Source: Alphaproteobacteria bacterium (lineage in GTDB: Bacteria > Pseudomonadota > Alphaproteobacteria > Rhodobacterales > Rhodobacteraceae). From it: DNA of 5,145 nt. Under the pieces are notes generated by a model, which was not told the DNA's origin, searched no databases, and saw only the letters and a list, made by a program, of their open reading frames with translations. The position numbers and the translations under genes are program-made. This document shows, piece after piece, positions 1 through 5,145 of the stretch; position 1 is the first letter of the stretch, and each line of letters starts with the position of its first letter. The DNA lies in the NCBI GenBank assembly GCA_030428025.1, contig JAUIBJ010000312.1:1-5145 (forward strand), read 5' to 3'.

Positions 1-1701
1 GGCCCGCGCGCGTGGTTGGAGACAGACGGGCAGACAGGCCGGGCCGAAGACGTGGGCGACGTTCTCGCGGCGGGCGGGATCGTGGCGGTGAAGGGGCTGG
101 GCGGGTTTCATCTTTGCTGCGACGCCCAAAACGCGAAGGCTGTCGCAACTCTGCGCGAGCGCAAACGCCGCCCGTCGAAGCCTTTCGCGCTCATGGCGGA
201 CATTGCGACGATCCGACAGTATTCGGAGCTGCCACCAGAGGCCGAGGCCCTGCTGCGGGACGCCGCCGCGCCGATCGTCCTTTTACCGAAAAACGGCCAT
301 GCCCTTCCCGAGACCGTTGCACCGGGGCAGGCCAGCCTGGGCTGGATGCTGCCTTACACGCCGCTGCACCACCTGCTGTTGAACCGATGGGCGCACGGCC
401 CTCTGGTGATGACCTCGGGCAACCTCTCGGGCGAACCGCAGGTGATCGGCAATGCGGAGGCGCGCGAGAAGCTTGCCGGGTTCGCGGACGCGTTCCTGAT
501 GCACGATCGCGAGATCGCCCGACGCCTCGACGATGGGGTCGAGCGGATCGGGCCGGCCGGGCGGATGGTGCTGCGCCGTGCACGCGGGCGCGTACCGGGC
601 ACCCTTCCGTTGCCTCCGGGGCTGCCCGAACGGCAGGTGGTGGCCTATGGCGGGTTGCTGAAATCCGCGATCTGCCTCGTCAAGAACGGCCAGGCATTGC
701 TGTCGCACCACATTGGCGATCTGGACAATGCCCTGAGTCTGGCAGAGTTTGCCAGGGCCGATCGGGATTACGCGGCGCTCTTCGACCACAAGCCAGAGAC
801 CGTGGCTGTGGACCTTCATAGGGATTTTCAATCCAGCAGGCACGGCGCGGCGCGGGCCGAGACACGCGGGCTTTCGCTTGTCGAGGTCCAGCATCACCAC
901 GCGCATATGGCCGCCTCGATGGGAGAAGCCGGGTGGCCCGCCGACGGAGGAAAGGTGGCGGGGATCGTACTCGACGGTCTGGGGCTGGGCAGGGACGGTA
1001 GTGTCTGGGGAGGTGAACTGCTTCTCGGGGATTACCGCGCTTTCGAGAGGCGCGCGTGGCTCAAGCCGGCGCCCCTGGTGGGCGGCGACCGCGCGCAGGA
1101 GGAACCCTGGCGGAATGCGCTCGTGCGACTCGATGCGGCGGGGCTCGAAGGCTGGGCCGATACGCTCTTCCCTGACGCCCCACGCGACCTGTTGCGACGG
1201 GCCGCCGCGGGCGGGGTGAACGCGCCGCTTTCCTCGAGCGCGGGCCGGCTGTTCGACGCGCTGGCGGCCTGTATCGGGATCAGCGCGATGGGCCAGAGCT
1301 TCGAAGGAGAGGCGGCGATGCGGCTGGAGGCCATGGCACCGGCCGGAAGCGATGCGGGCTATGATTTCGGCCTGAACGGTCCTGAAATCGACCCCGCGCC
1401 GGTCTTTCGGGCCGTGAAGGAAGCGATGGATGCCGGAACCGACCCGGGGCATATCTCGGCGCGTTTTCACAGCGGCCTTGCGCGTGCCTTCGCGACGCGT
1501 GCGGTCGCGCTGATCGAGTCCGGAGAGGCCAGCGCCGTTGCACTTGGAGGCGGATGTTTCCAGAATGCGAGGCTGCTGGAAGAGACGCTGAAATGGCTTG
1601 GCGACGTGCCGGTCTTCATCCCGCAAGAGGCCCCCGCCAACGATGGCGGGCTTGCGTATGGGCAGGCTCTCGTCGCTTTGGCACAGCTGGAAAGCGTTTA
1701 A
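1..1701 (+). CDS. hypF: HypF, carbamoyltransferase for [NiFe]-hydrogenase maturation (5' end outside window)
   Basis: HypF uses carbamoyl phosphate and ATP to carbamoylate the C-terminal cysteine of HypE, the first step in making the CN ligands of the hydrogenase iron; it acts in the cytoplasm. The frame is open from base 1 and 566 codons are present, against about 750 in full-length HypF. The first residues, GPRAW, fit the end of the second zinc finger (CGP.LW), so the acylphosphatase domain and zinc fingers are missing only because the window starts here; the TTG at 16 is not the start. The YrdC-like domain covers about residues 15-200, with KGLGGFHLCCDA (31-42), the RERKRRPSKPFALM basic stretch (52-65) and TSGNLSGEP (138-146). 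The Kae1-like domain follows, with HHHAH (298-302), LDGLGLG (from 324), GGDRAQEEPWRN, GGGCFQN (about 516-522) and ANDGGLAYGQ (about 546-555). No frameshift is seen. Gene order suggests that regulatory hup genes lie upstream. Confidence 0.96.
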   Translation, partial: GPRAWLETDGQTGRAEDVGDVLAAGGIVAVKGLGGFHLCCDAQNAKAVATLRERKRRPSKPFALMADIATIRQYSELPPEAEALLRDAAAPIVLLPKNGHALPETVAPGQASLGWMLPYTPLHHLLLNRWAHGPLVMTSGNLSGEPQVIGNAEAREKLAGFADAFLMHDREIARRLDDGVERIGPAGRMVLRRARGRVPGTLPLPPGLPERQVVAYGGLLKSAICLVKNGQALLSHHIGDLDNALSLAEFARADRDYAALFDHKPETVAVDLHRDFQSSRHGAARAETRGLSLVEVQHHHAHMAASMGEAGWPADGGKVAGIVLDGLGLGRDGSVWGGELLLGDYRAFERRAWLKPAPLVGGDRAQEEPWRNALVRLDAAGLEGWADTLFPDAPRDLLRRAAAGGVNAPLSSSAGRLFDALAACIGISAMGQSFEGEAAMRLEAMAPAGSDAGYDFGLNGPEIDPAPVFRAVKEAMDAGTDPGHISARFHSGLARAFATRAVALIESGEASAVALGGGCFQNARLLEETLKWLGDVPVFIPQEAPANDGGLAYGQALVALAQLESV

Positions 1702-1719
1702 CCAATCCGCAAGGCGGCC

Positions 1720-1734
1720 GGTAATCGAGTTACC
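1720..1734. promoter_or_regulatory. Inverted repeat GGTAA-N5-TTACC, possible operator
   Basis: Bases 1720-1724 (GGTAA) and 1730-1734 (TTACC) are perfect reverse complements around TCGAG. The dyad lies 18 bases after the hypF stop and its centre is about 37 bases upstream of the IHF core, the side where an enhancer-type activator such as HupR would be expected. The arms do not match the HupR half-site TTG/CAA, although the spacer length is the same. No T-run follows, so it does not look like a terminator. A five-base arm can occur by chance. Confidence 0.25.
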
Positions 1735-1757
1735 TGAATACGGAGCGCGATTCACGC

Positions 1758-1783
1758 CAATATATTGATTTTGGTAAAATAAA
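1758..1783 (-). promoter_or_regulatory. IHF binding site
   Basis: On the minus strand, bases 1770-1758 read AATCAATATATTG, which fits every fixed position of the IHF consensus WATCAANNNNTTR. The A/T-rich element that strong IHF sites carry on the WATCAA side is also present: 1769-1785 on the plus strand is almost all A and T. IHF bending is known to be required for hupSLC expression in Rhodobacter capsulatus, and this site sits in the matching intergenic region, about 130 bases before the hupS start. The site also contains the palindrome CAATATATTG (1758-1767). Binding itself is inferred. Confidence 0.65.
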
Positions 1784-1851
1784 ATCTCTCCAACCCGACC
1801 GCTTCTTTCCTTTCCTCCGAACGTCACCTCGCCAATCCTCACATTGACGCA

Positions 1852-1864
1852 GCCCGATCCGGGC
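1852..1864 (+). other. Short GC-rich hairpin before the hupS ribosome binding site
   Basis: GCCCG (1852-1856) and CGGGC (1860-1864) form a perfect five-pair stem with a three-base loop, ending 11 bases before the Shine-Dalgarno. A second GCCCG at 1886-1890 could pair with the same CGGGC instead, which would place the Shine-Dalgarno in the loop. There is no T-run, so it is not a standard terminator. In a GC-rich genome such stems are common and a role is unproven. Confidence 0.25.
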
Positions 1865-1875
1865 CTGCTGAATTG

Positions 1876-1883
1876 AAAGGAGG
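1876..1883 (+). promoter_or_regulatory. Ribosome binding site of hupS (supports TTG start)
   Basis: AAAGGAGG is a near-perfect Shine-Dalgarno and ends eight bases before the TTG at 1892. The next in-frame candidates, GTG at 1919 and ATG at 1922, have no such sequence in front and would remove residues conserved in HupS N-termini (IETFYDVMRRQG). This decides the start in favour of TTG. Confidence 0.85.
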
Positions 1884-1891
1884 GCGCCCGC

Positions 1892-2983
1892 TTGACCCAG
1901 ATTGAAACCTTCTACGACGTGATGCGCCGCCAGGGGATCACCCGGCGTAGCTTCATGAAATATTGTTCCCTGACGGCCGCTGCGCTCGGCCTCGGGCCCA
2001 GCTTCGTGCCCAAGATCGCCCATGCGATGGAAACGAAACCGCGCACGCCGGTGATCTGGGTCAACGGGCTGGAATGTACCTGCTGTTCGGAAAGCTTCAT
2101 CCGCGGGGCGCATCCGCTTGCCAAGGATGTGGTGCTGTCGATGATCTCGCTGGACTATTCGCATACGCTGATGGCCTCCGCCGGACATGCCGCCGAGGCG
2201 GCGCTGGAGGAGACCATCGAGAAATACAAGGGCAACTACATCCTCGCCGTCGAGGGCAACCCGCCTCTGAACGAGGACGGCATGTTCTGCATCGTTGGCG
2301 GCAAGCCCTTTGTCGAACAGCTGCGCCACGCGGCAAAGGACGCCAAGGCGATCGTCGCCTGGGGAGCCTGTGCGTCCTACGGGTGCGTGCAGGCCGCCAA
2401 GCCCAATCCGACGCAGGCCACACCGGTTCACAAGGTGATCACCGACAAGCCGATCATCAAGGTGCCGGGCTGTCCGCCCATCGCCGAGGTGATGACCGGA
2501 GTGATCACCTACATGCTCACCTTCGATCGCCTGCCCGAGCTTGACCGGCAAGGGCGCCCGGCCATGTTCTACGGCCAGCGAATCCACGACAAATGCTACC
2601 GTCGCCCGCATTTCGACGCAGGTCAGTTTGTCGAGGAATGGGACGACGAGAATGCTCGCAAAGGCTATTGCCTGTACAAGATGGGCTGCAAGGGCCCAAC
2701 CACCTACAACGCCTGTTCAACGATCCGGTGGAACGCGGGCACCAGCTTTCCGATCCAGTCGGGCCATGGCTGCATCGGCTGCTCGGAAGACGGGTTCTGG
2801 GATCAGGGCACGTTCTACAACCGCGTGACCGATCTCACCCAGTTCGGCGTCGAATCGAACGCCGATCAGGTTGGCATGGCCGCCGCCGGCGTGGTTGGCG
2901 CGGGCGTGGCGGTGCACGCCGCCATTTCCGCCCTGAAGGCCGCCCAGAAGAAAACCCAGACCAGCACAATCGAGGAGGCCTGA
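1892..2983 (+). CDS. hupS: HupS, small subunit of membrane-bound uptake [NiFe]-hydrogenase, six-cysteine type
   Basis: HupS carries three Fe-S clusters that move electrons from the Ni-Fe site in HupL to cytochrome b. The 363-residue product begins at TTG. A Tat signal with TRRSFMK (17-23) probably ends at AHA|ME (45/46), so HupS would export HupL folded. The proximal cluster has six cysteines, C62, C64, C65, C160, C165 and C194; after subtracting the signal these become 17, 19, 20, 115, 120 and 149, the same numbers as in E. coli Hyd-1 and Ralstonia MBH, whose [4Fe-3S] cluster gives oxygen tolerance. H232, C235, C260 and C266 fit the distal cluster. C275, C294 and C297, with P287 replacing the fourth cysteine, fit the medial [3Fe-4S] cluster. 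Residues 327-348 form a hydrophobic C-terminal anchor, followed by a polar tail. The stop is two bases before hupL. Sequence resembles Rhodobacter HupS throughout. Confidence 0.98.
   Translation: MTQIETFYDVMRRQGITRRSFMKYCSLTAAALGLGPSFVPKIAHAMETKPRTPVIWVNGLECTCCSESFIRGAHPLAKDVVLSMISLDYSHTLMASAGHAAEAALEETIEKYKGNYILAVEGNPPLNEDGMFCIVGGKPFVEQLRHAAKDAKAIVAWGACASYGCVQAAKPNPTQATPVHKVITDKPIIKVPGCPPIAEVMTGVITYMLTFDRLPELDRQGRPAMFYGQRIHDKCYRRPHFDAGQFVEEWDDENARKGYCLYKMGCKGPTTYNACSTIRWNAGTSFPIQSGHGCIGCSEDGFWDQGTFYNRVTDLTQFGVESNADQVGMAAAGVVGAGVAVHAAISALKAAQKKTQTSTIEEA
2973..2978 (+). promoter_or_regulatory. Ribosome binding site of hupL
   Basis: AGGAGG lies inside the last codons of hupS, seven bases before the ATG at 2986. 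The hupL frame stays open far upstream inside hupS, so this site, together with the conserved N-terminus, fixes the true start. The tight packing suggests coupled translation of the two subunits. Confidence 0.85.
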
Positions 2984-2985
2984 TC

Positions 2986-4779
2986 ATGGTCGTTCAGACA
3001 CCCAATGGCTTCGAACTCGACAATTCCGGACAGCGTATCGTTGTCGACCCGGTCACCCGTATCGAAGGCCACATGCGCTGCGAGGTAAATGTCGATGAAG
3101 AGGGCATCATCCGCAACGCCGTGTCCACCGGAACCATGTGGCGCGGGCTGGAAGTCATCCTCAAAGGGCGCGACCCCCGGGACGCCTGGGCCTTTACCGA
3201 ACGCATCTGCGGGGTGTGCACCGGCACCCACGCGCTGACCAGCGTGCGCGCGGTCGAGGACGCACTGGGGATCACGATTCCCGAGAACGCCAACTCGATC
3301 CGCAACATGATGCAGCTCAACCTGCAGATTCACGATCATATCGTGCATTTCTATCACCTGCACGCGCTGGATTGGGTCAACCCGGTGAATGCGCTCCGGG
3401 CCGATCCGAAGGCCACAAGCGAGCTGCAACAGTCGATTTCGCCCAGCCATCCCCTTTCCAGCCCTGGATATTTCCGTGACGTTCAGAACCGGCTAAAGGC
3501 CTTCGTGGAATCCGGCCAACTCGGCATTTTCAAGAACGGATACTGGGATAATCCGGCCTACAAGCTGCCGCCCGAAGCCGATCTGATGGCGACGACGCAC
3601 TATCTTGAAGCGCTCGATCTGCAAAAGGATATCGTCAAGATTCACACGATCTTTGGCGGCAAGAACCCTCATCCCAACTGGTTGGTGGGCGGAGTGCCCT
3701 GCCCCATCAACGTGCATTCCACGGGAGCTGTCGGCGCGATCAACATGGTCCTGCTGAACCAGATCTCGTCGATCATCGACCAGTGCACCGCCTTCGTGAA
3801 CAACGTCTACCTGCCCGATCTCGTCGCGATCGGCGGCTTCTACAAGGATTGGCTCTATGGTGGCGGGCTTTCGGGCCAGTCGGTGATGGCCTACGGGGAC
3901 ATCCCCGAAAACGCCAATGATTTCTCGCCCGGGCAGCTGCACCTGCCGCGCGGAGCCATCATCGACGGCAACCTCAACGAGGTGCAGGATGTCGACGTGC
4001 GCGACCCCGAGCAGATCCAGGAATTCGTGGATCACTCCTGGTACGCCTATGGCGAACCCGGCAAGGGGCTGCACCCGTGGGACGGCGTCACCGAACCCAA
4101 CTTTGAACTCGGGCCGAATGCCAAGGGCACCCGCACCAATATCCAAGAGCTTGACGAGGCCGCGAAATATTCGTGGATCAAGTCTCCCCGCTGGAAGGGA
4201 CACGCGATGGAGGTCGGGCCGCTGGCGCGCTACATCGTGGGCTACGCGGCGGGCCATGACGACATCAAGAACCAGGTCGAGGGCCTGCTTCGCACGATGA
4301 ACCTGCCGGTCTCCGCCCTGTTCTCGACCCTGGGGCGCACCGCCGCGCGGGCGCTGGAGGCGGAGTATTGCACACGGTTGCAGAAACACTTCTTCGACAA
4401 GCTCGTGACCAACATCAAGAACGGCGACGAATCCACCGCCAATGTGGCCAAATGGGATCCGTCGACCTGGCCCAGGGAAGCCAAGGGCGTGGGCATGACG
4501 GAGGCACCGCGCGGTGCGCTCGGTCACTGGATCAAGGTCAAGGACGGGCGCATCGAGAACTACCAATGCGTCGTGCCAACCACTTGGAACGGATCGCCGC
4601 GGGATTCCGCCGGCAATATCGGGGCCTTCGAGGCGGCGCTGATGAACACCAAGATGGAGCGGCCCGAGGAGCCGGTCGAAATCCTGCGCACGTTGCACAG
4701 CTTCGACCCCTGTCTCGCCTGTTCCACCCATGTGATGTCGCCCGACGGCGAAGAACTGACCACCATCAAGGTACGCTGA
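2986..4779 (+). CDS. hupL: HupL, large (Ni-Fe) subunit of uptake hydrogenase
   Basis: HupL holds the Ni-Fe(CN)2CO site that splits H2, on the periplasmic face of the membrane in complex with HupS. The product is 597 residues, a normal length. The N-terminal ligand motif RICGVCTGTH gives C75 and C78; the C-terminal motif DPCLACSTH gives C576 and C579. E27 in RIEGH is the conserved glutamate near the nickel, R509 in APRGALGH matches the conserved active-site arginine, and D574 precedes the last ligand pair. The endoprotease HupD is expected to cut after H582, removing the 15-residue peptide V583-R597 once the metal centre is in place; HupD is not in the window. HupL has no signal peptide of its own and should be carried out by the Tat signal of HupS. 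It starts two bases after hupS, and its stop overlaps the Shine-Dalgarno of the next gene. I chose the ATG at 2986 although the frame is open further upstream. Confidence 0.98.
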   Translation: MVVQTPNGFELDNSGQRIVVDPVTRIEGHMRCEVNVDEEGIIRNAVSTGTMWRGLEVILKGRDPRDAWAFTERICGVCTGTHALTSVRAVEDALGITIPENANSIRNMMQLNLQIHDHIVHFYHLHALDWVNPVNALRADPKATSELQQSISPSHPLSSPGYFRDVQNRLKAFVESGQLGIFKNGYWDNPAYKLPPEADLMATTHYLEALDLQKDIVKIHTIFGGKNPHPNWLVGGVPCPINVHSTGAVGAINMVLLNQISSIIDQCTAFVNNVYLPDLVAIGGFYKDWLYGGGLSGQSVMAYGDIPENANDFSPGQLHLPRGAIIDGNLNEVQDVDVRDPEQIQEFVDHSWYAYGEPGKGLHPWDGVTEPNFELGPNAKGTRTNIQELDEAAKYSWIKSPRWKGHAMEVGPLARYIVGYAAGHDDIKNQVEGLLRTMNLPVSALFSTLGRTAARALEAEYCTRLQKHFFDKLVTNIKNGDESTANVAKWDPSTWPREAKGVGMTEAPRGALGHWIKVKDGRIENYQCVVPTTWNGSPRDSAGNIGAFEAALMNTKMERPEEPVEILRTLHSFDPCLACSTHVMSPDGEELTTIKVR

Positions 4780-4785
4780 AGGAGG
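4779..4785 (+). promoter_or_regulatory. Ribosome binding site of the small gene after hupL
   Basis: AAGGAGG overlaps the last base of the hupL stop codon and ends eight bases before the ATG at 4794. The full-strength site at ideal spacing is the main evidence that the short frame behind it is translated and starts there, since the frame is open for hundreds of bases upstream inside hupL. Confidence 0.8.
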
Positions 4786-4793
4786 ATCCCGTC

Positions 4794-5012
4794 ATGAAAA
4801 CCCCGTTCTACGCCACCCTCGTCCTTGCTGCCGGCCCCGCGCTGGCCCATGGGGACCACGCTCCCGCTCTGGGCCCCGAACATGGCCTGCTTCATGCCGC
4901 GCCCTGGCTGGGGCAACCGGCCGCGCTTGCCGCGGTGCTGATGACGGCGGGCGCCATCGCCTCCATCGCCCTCATACGCAGACGGATCGCGGTTCGGGAG
5001 CGCCGGTCATGA
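4794..5012 (+). CDS. Small exported/membrane protein between hupL and hupC, function unknown
   Basis: I do not recognise this 72-residue protein. It starts with a short signal-like segment (MKTPFY, then a hydrophobic run to ALA at 16-18), with likely cleavage before H19. The following stretch, HGDHAPALGPEHGLLH (19-34), has four histidines, H19, H22, H30 and H34, and an acidic residue at D21 and E29. Residues about 43-61 form one hydrophobic helix, and the tail IRRRIAVRERRS is strongly basic, so by the positive-inside rule the histidine part faces the periplasm and the tail the cytoplasm. If the signal is not cleaved, it would be a two-helix hairpin. It follows hupL by 14 bases with a strong Shine-Dalgarno and overlaps hupC by ATGA, which ties it to the hydrogenase complex. 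The H-rich start loosely recalls HupE, but it is far too short to be HupE. It could be an accessory subunit or an assembly factor of the HupSL-HupC complex; both are inference. Confidence 0.8.
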   Translation: MKTPFYATLVLAAGPALAHGDHAPALGPEHGLLHAAPWLGQPAALAAVLMTAGAIASIALIRRRIAVRERRS

Positions 5013-5145
5013 ACGTGCTCTCCCGCTCCGAGGGCCCTCCGGAGGCTGGGCCTGCGGCCGACGACCTGCAGGGCGCGACGCGGCAGACTTCGGTCTATGT
5101 CTACGAAGTGCCGGTGCGGCTCTGGCACTGGATCAACGCCCTCGC
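5009..5145 (+). CDS. hupC: HupC, cytochrome b subunit of uptake hydrogenase (3' end outside window)
   Basis: HupC is the dihaem membrane cytochrome b that anchors HupSL and passes electrons from H2 to the quinone pool. Only 45 codons and two extra bases are present. After a polar N-terminus of about 28 residues comes VYVYEVPVRLWHWINAL (29-45), the recognisable start of the HupC/HyaC family at the cytoplasmic edge of the first helix; H40 in WHW is the expected first haem ligand. The start ATG at 5009 overlaps the stop of the preceding small gene (ATGA), with a modest GGGAG (4996-5000) eight bases upstream, so translation is probably coupled. The identification rests on this short motif plus position directly after hupSL. 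Confidence 0.9.
   Translation, partial: MNVLSRSEGPPEAGPAADDLQGATRQTSVYVYEVPVRLWHWINAL

Larger units (their letters stand above)
1702..1891 (+). promoter_or_regulatory. hypF-hupS intergenic region, probable hupSL promoter region
   Basis: This 190-base gap is the only sizeable non-coding stretch in the window and is clearly more AT-rich than its surroundings around 1750-1785. It contains a GGTAA-N5-TTACC dyad, a perfect IHF consensus beside an A/T tract, a pyrimidine-rich stretch (about 1785-1820), a short GC hairpin and the hupS Shine-Dalgarno. In Rhodobacter capsulatus the equivalent region drives hupSLC from a sigma-70-type promoter that needs IHF and the response regulator HupR. I found no clear -35/-10 pair: TTCACG (1751) with TAAAAT (1775), spaced 18, overlaps the IHF site, and TTGACG (1844) lacks a good -10. 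No exact TTG-N5-CAA HupR palindrome occurs between 1600 and 1891. No rho-independent terminator follows hypF, so readthrough from hypF is possible. Confidence 0.65.

Noticed and set aside
1679..1696. TGGCAC near the end of hypF as the -24 element of a sigma-54 promoter
   Set aside because: The expected GC of the -12 element falls on AA; the nearest GC is two bases too far away and TTGC is absent.
1720..1745. Rho-independent terminator after hypF
   Set aside because: The GGTAA/TTACC stem is short and AT-containing, and no T-run follows.
1765..1778. TTGAT at 1765 as an FNR/FnrL site
   Set aside because: The second half-site ATCAA is missing; bases 1774-1778 read GTAAA. The TTGAT is explained by the IHF core.
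283..1842. A 519-codon open frame on the minus strand across hypF and the intergenic region
   Set aside because: It is the antisense shadow of a GC-rich gene. Its translation is rich in Arg, Pro and His with no recognisable motif, while the plus-strand frame is clearly HypF.
1844..1873. TTGACG (1844-1849) as a -35 box for hupS
   Set aside because: The best -10 partner, CTGAAT at 1868, matches only half the consensus, and the implied start point would fall inside the hupS Shine-Dalgarno.
2593..2985. Upstream extension of the hupL frame inside hupS
   Set aside because: The extension reads as low-complexity Arg-rich sequence, lacks a ribosome site, and the conserved HupL N-terminus begins at the ATG at 2986 behind AGGAGG.
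3493..4731. A 412-codon open frame on the minus strand opposite hupL
   Set aside because: It is antisense to a certain hydrogenase large-subunit gene and shows no motifs of its own; long antisense frames are expected at this GC content.
4794..5012. The small gene as HupE or a truncated HupE/UreJ protein
   Set aside because: The histidine-containing start is vaguely similar, but HupE has several transmembrane helices and is far longer; here there is one helix, a clean stop and intact coupling to hupC, with no sign of decay.

Overview
The window is part of an uptake [NiFe]-hydrogenase (hup/hyp) locus, read entirely on the + strand. In order it holds the 3' three quarters of hypF (maturation factor), a 190-base AT-richer intergenic region, hupS (small subunit), hupL (large subunit), a 72-codon gene for a small exported or membrane protein, and the first 45 codons of hupC (membrane cytochrome b). 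The high GC content, the protein sequences and above all the order hypF-hupS-hupL-hupC match the Rhodobacter capsulatus type of hup cluster, so a Rhodobacterales-like alphaproteobacterium is the best guess. I make that call from remembered family sequences and gene order, not from a search.

Region by region: 1-1701 is HypF without its acylphosphatase domain and zinc fingers, which lie upstream of the window. 1702-1891 is the probable hupSL control region, with a perfect IHF consensus (1758-1770, minus strand) next to an A/T tract, a short dyad (1720-1734) and a strong Shine-Dalgarno before a TTG start. 1892-2983 is HupS, with a Tat signal, three Fe-S cluster motifs and a C-terminal membrane anchor. 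2986-4779 is HupL, with all four Ni-binding cysteines and the C-terminal peptide that is cleaved during maturation. 4794-5012 is the small unrecognised protein. 5009-5145 is the start of HupC, overlapping the small gene by ATGA.

Together, HypF helps make the cyanide ligands of the active-site iron. HupL carries the Ni-Fe site and HupS the electron relay. The pair is exported folded by the Tat pathway, anchored facing the periplasm, and passes electrons from H2 through the HupC haems to the quinone pool. HupS has the six-cysteine proximal-cluster signature of oxygen-tolerant membrane-bound hydrogenases.

Most of the window is a well-known system. The least explained element is the 72-residue protein inserted between hupL and hupC: it has a predicted signal peptide, a histidine-bearing periplasmic stretch and one transmembrane helix, and is translationally coupled to hupC.
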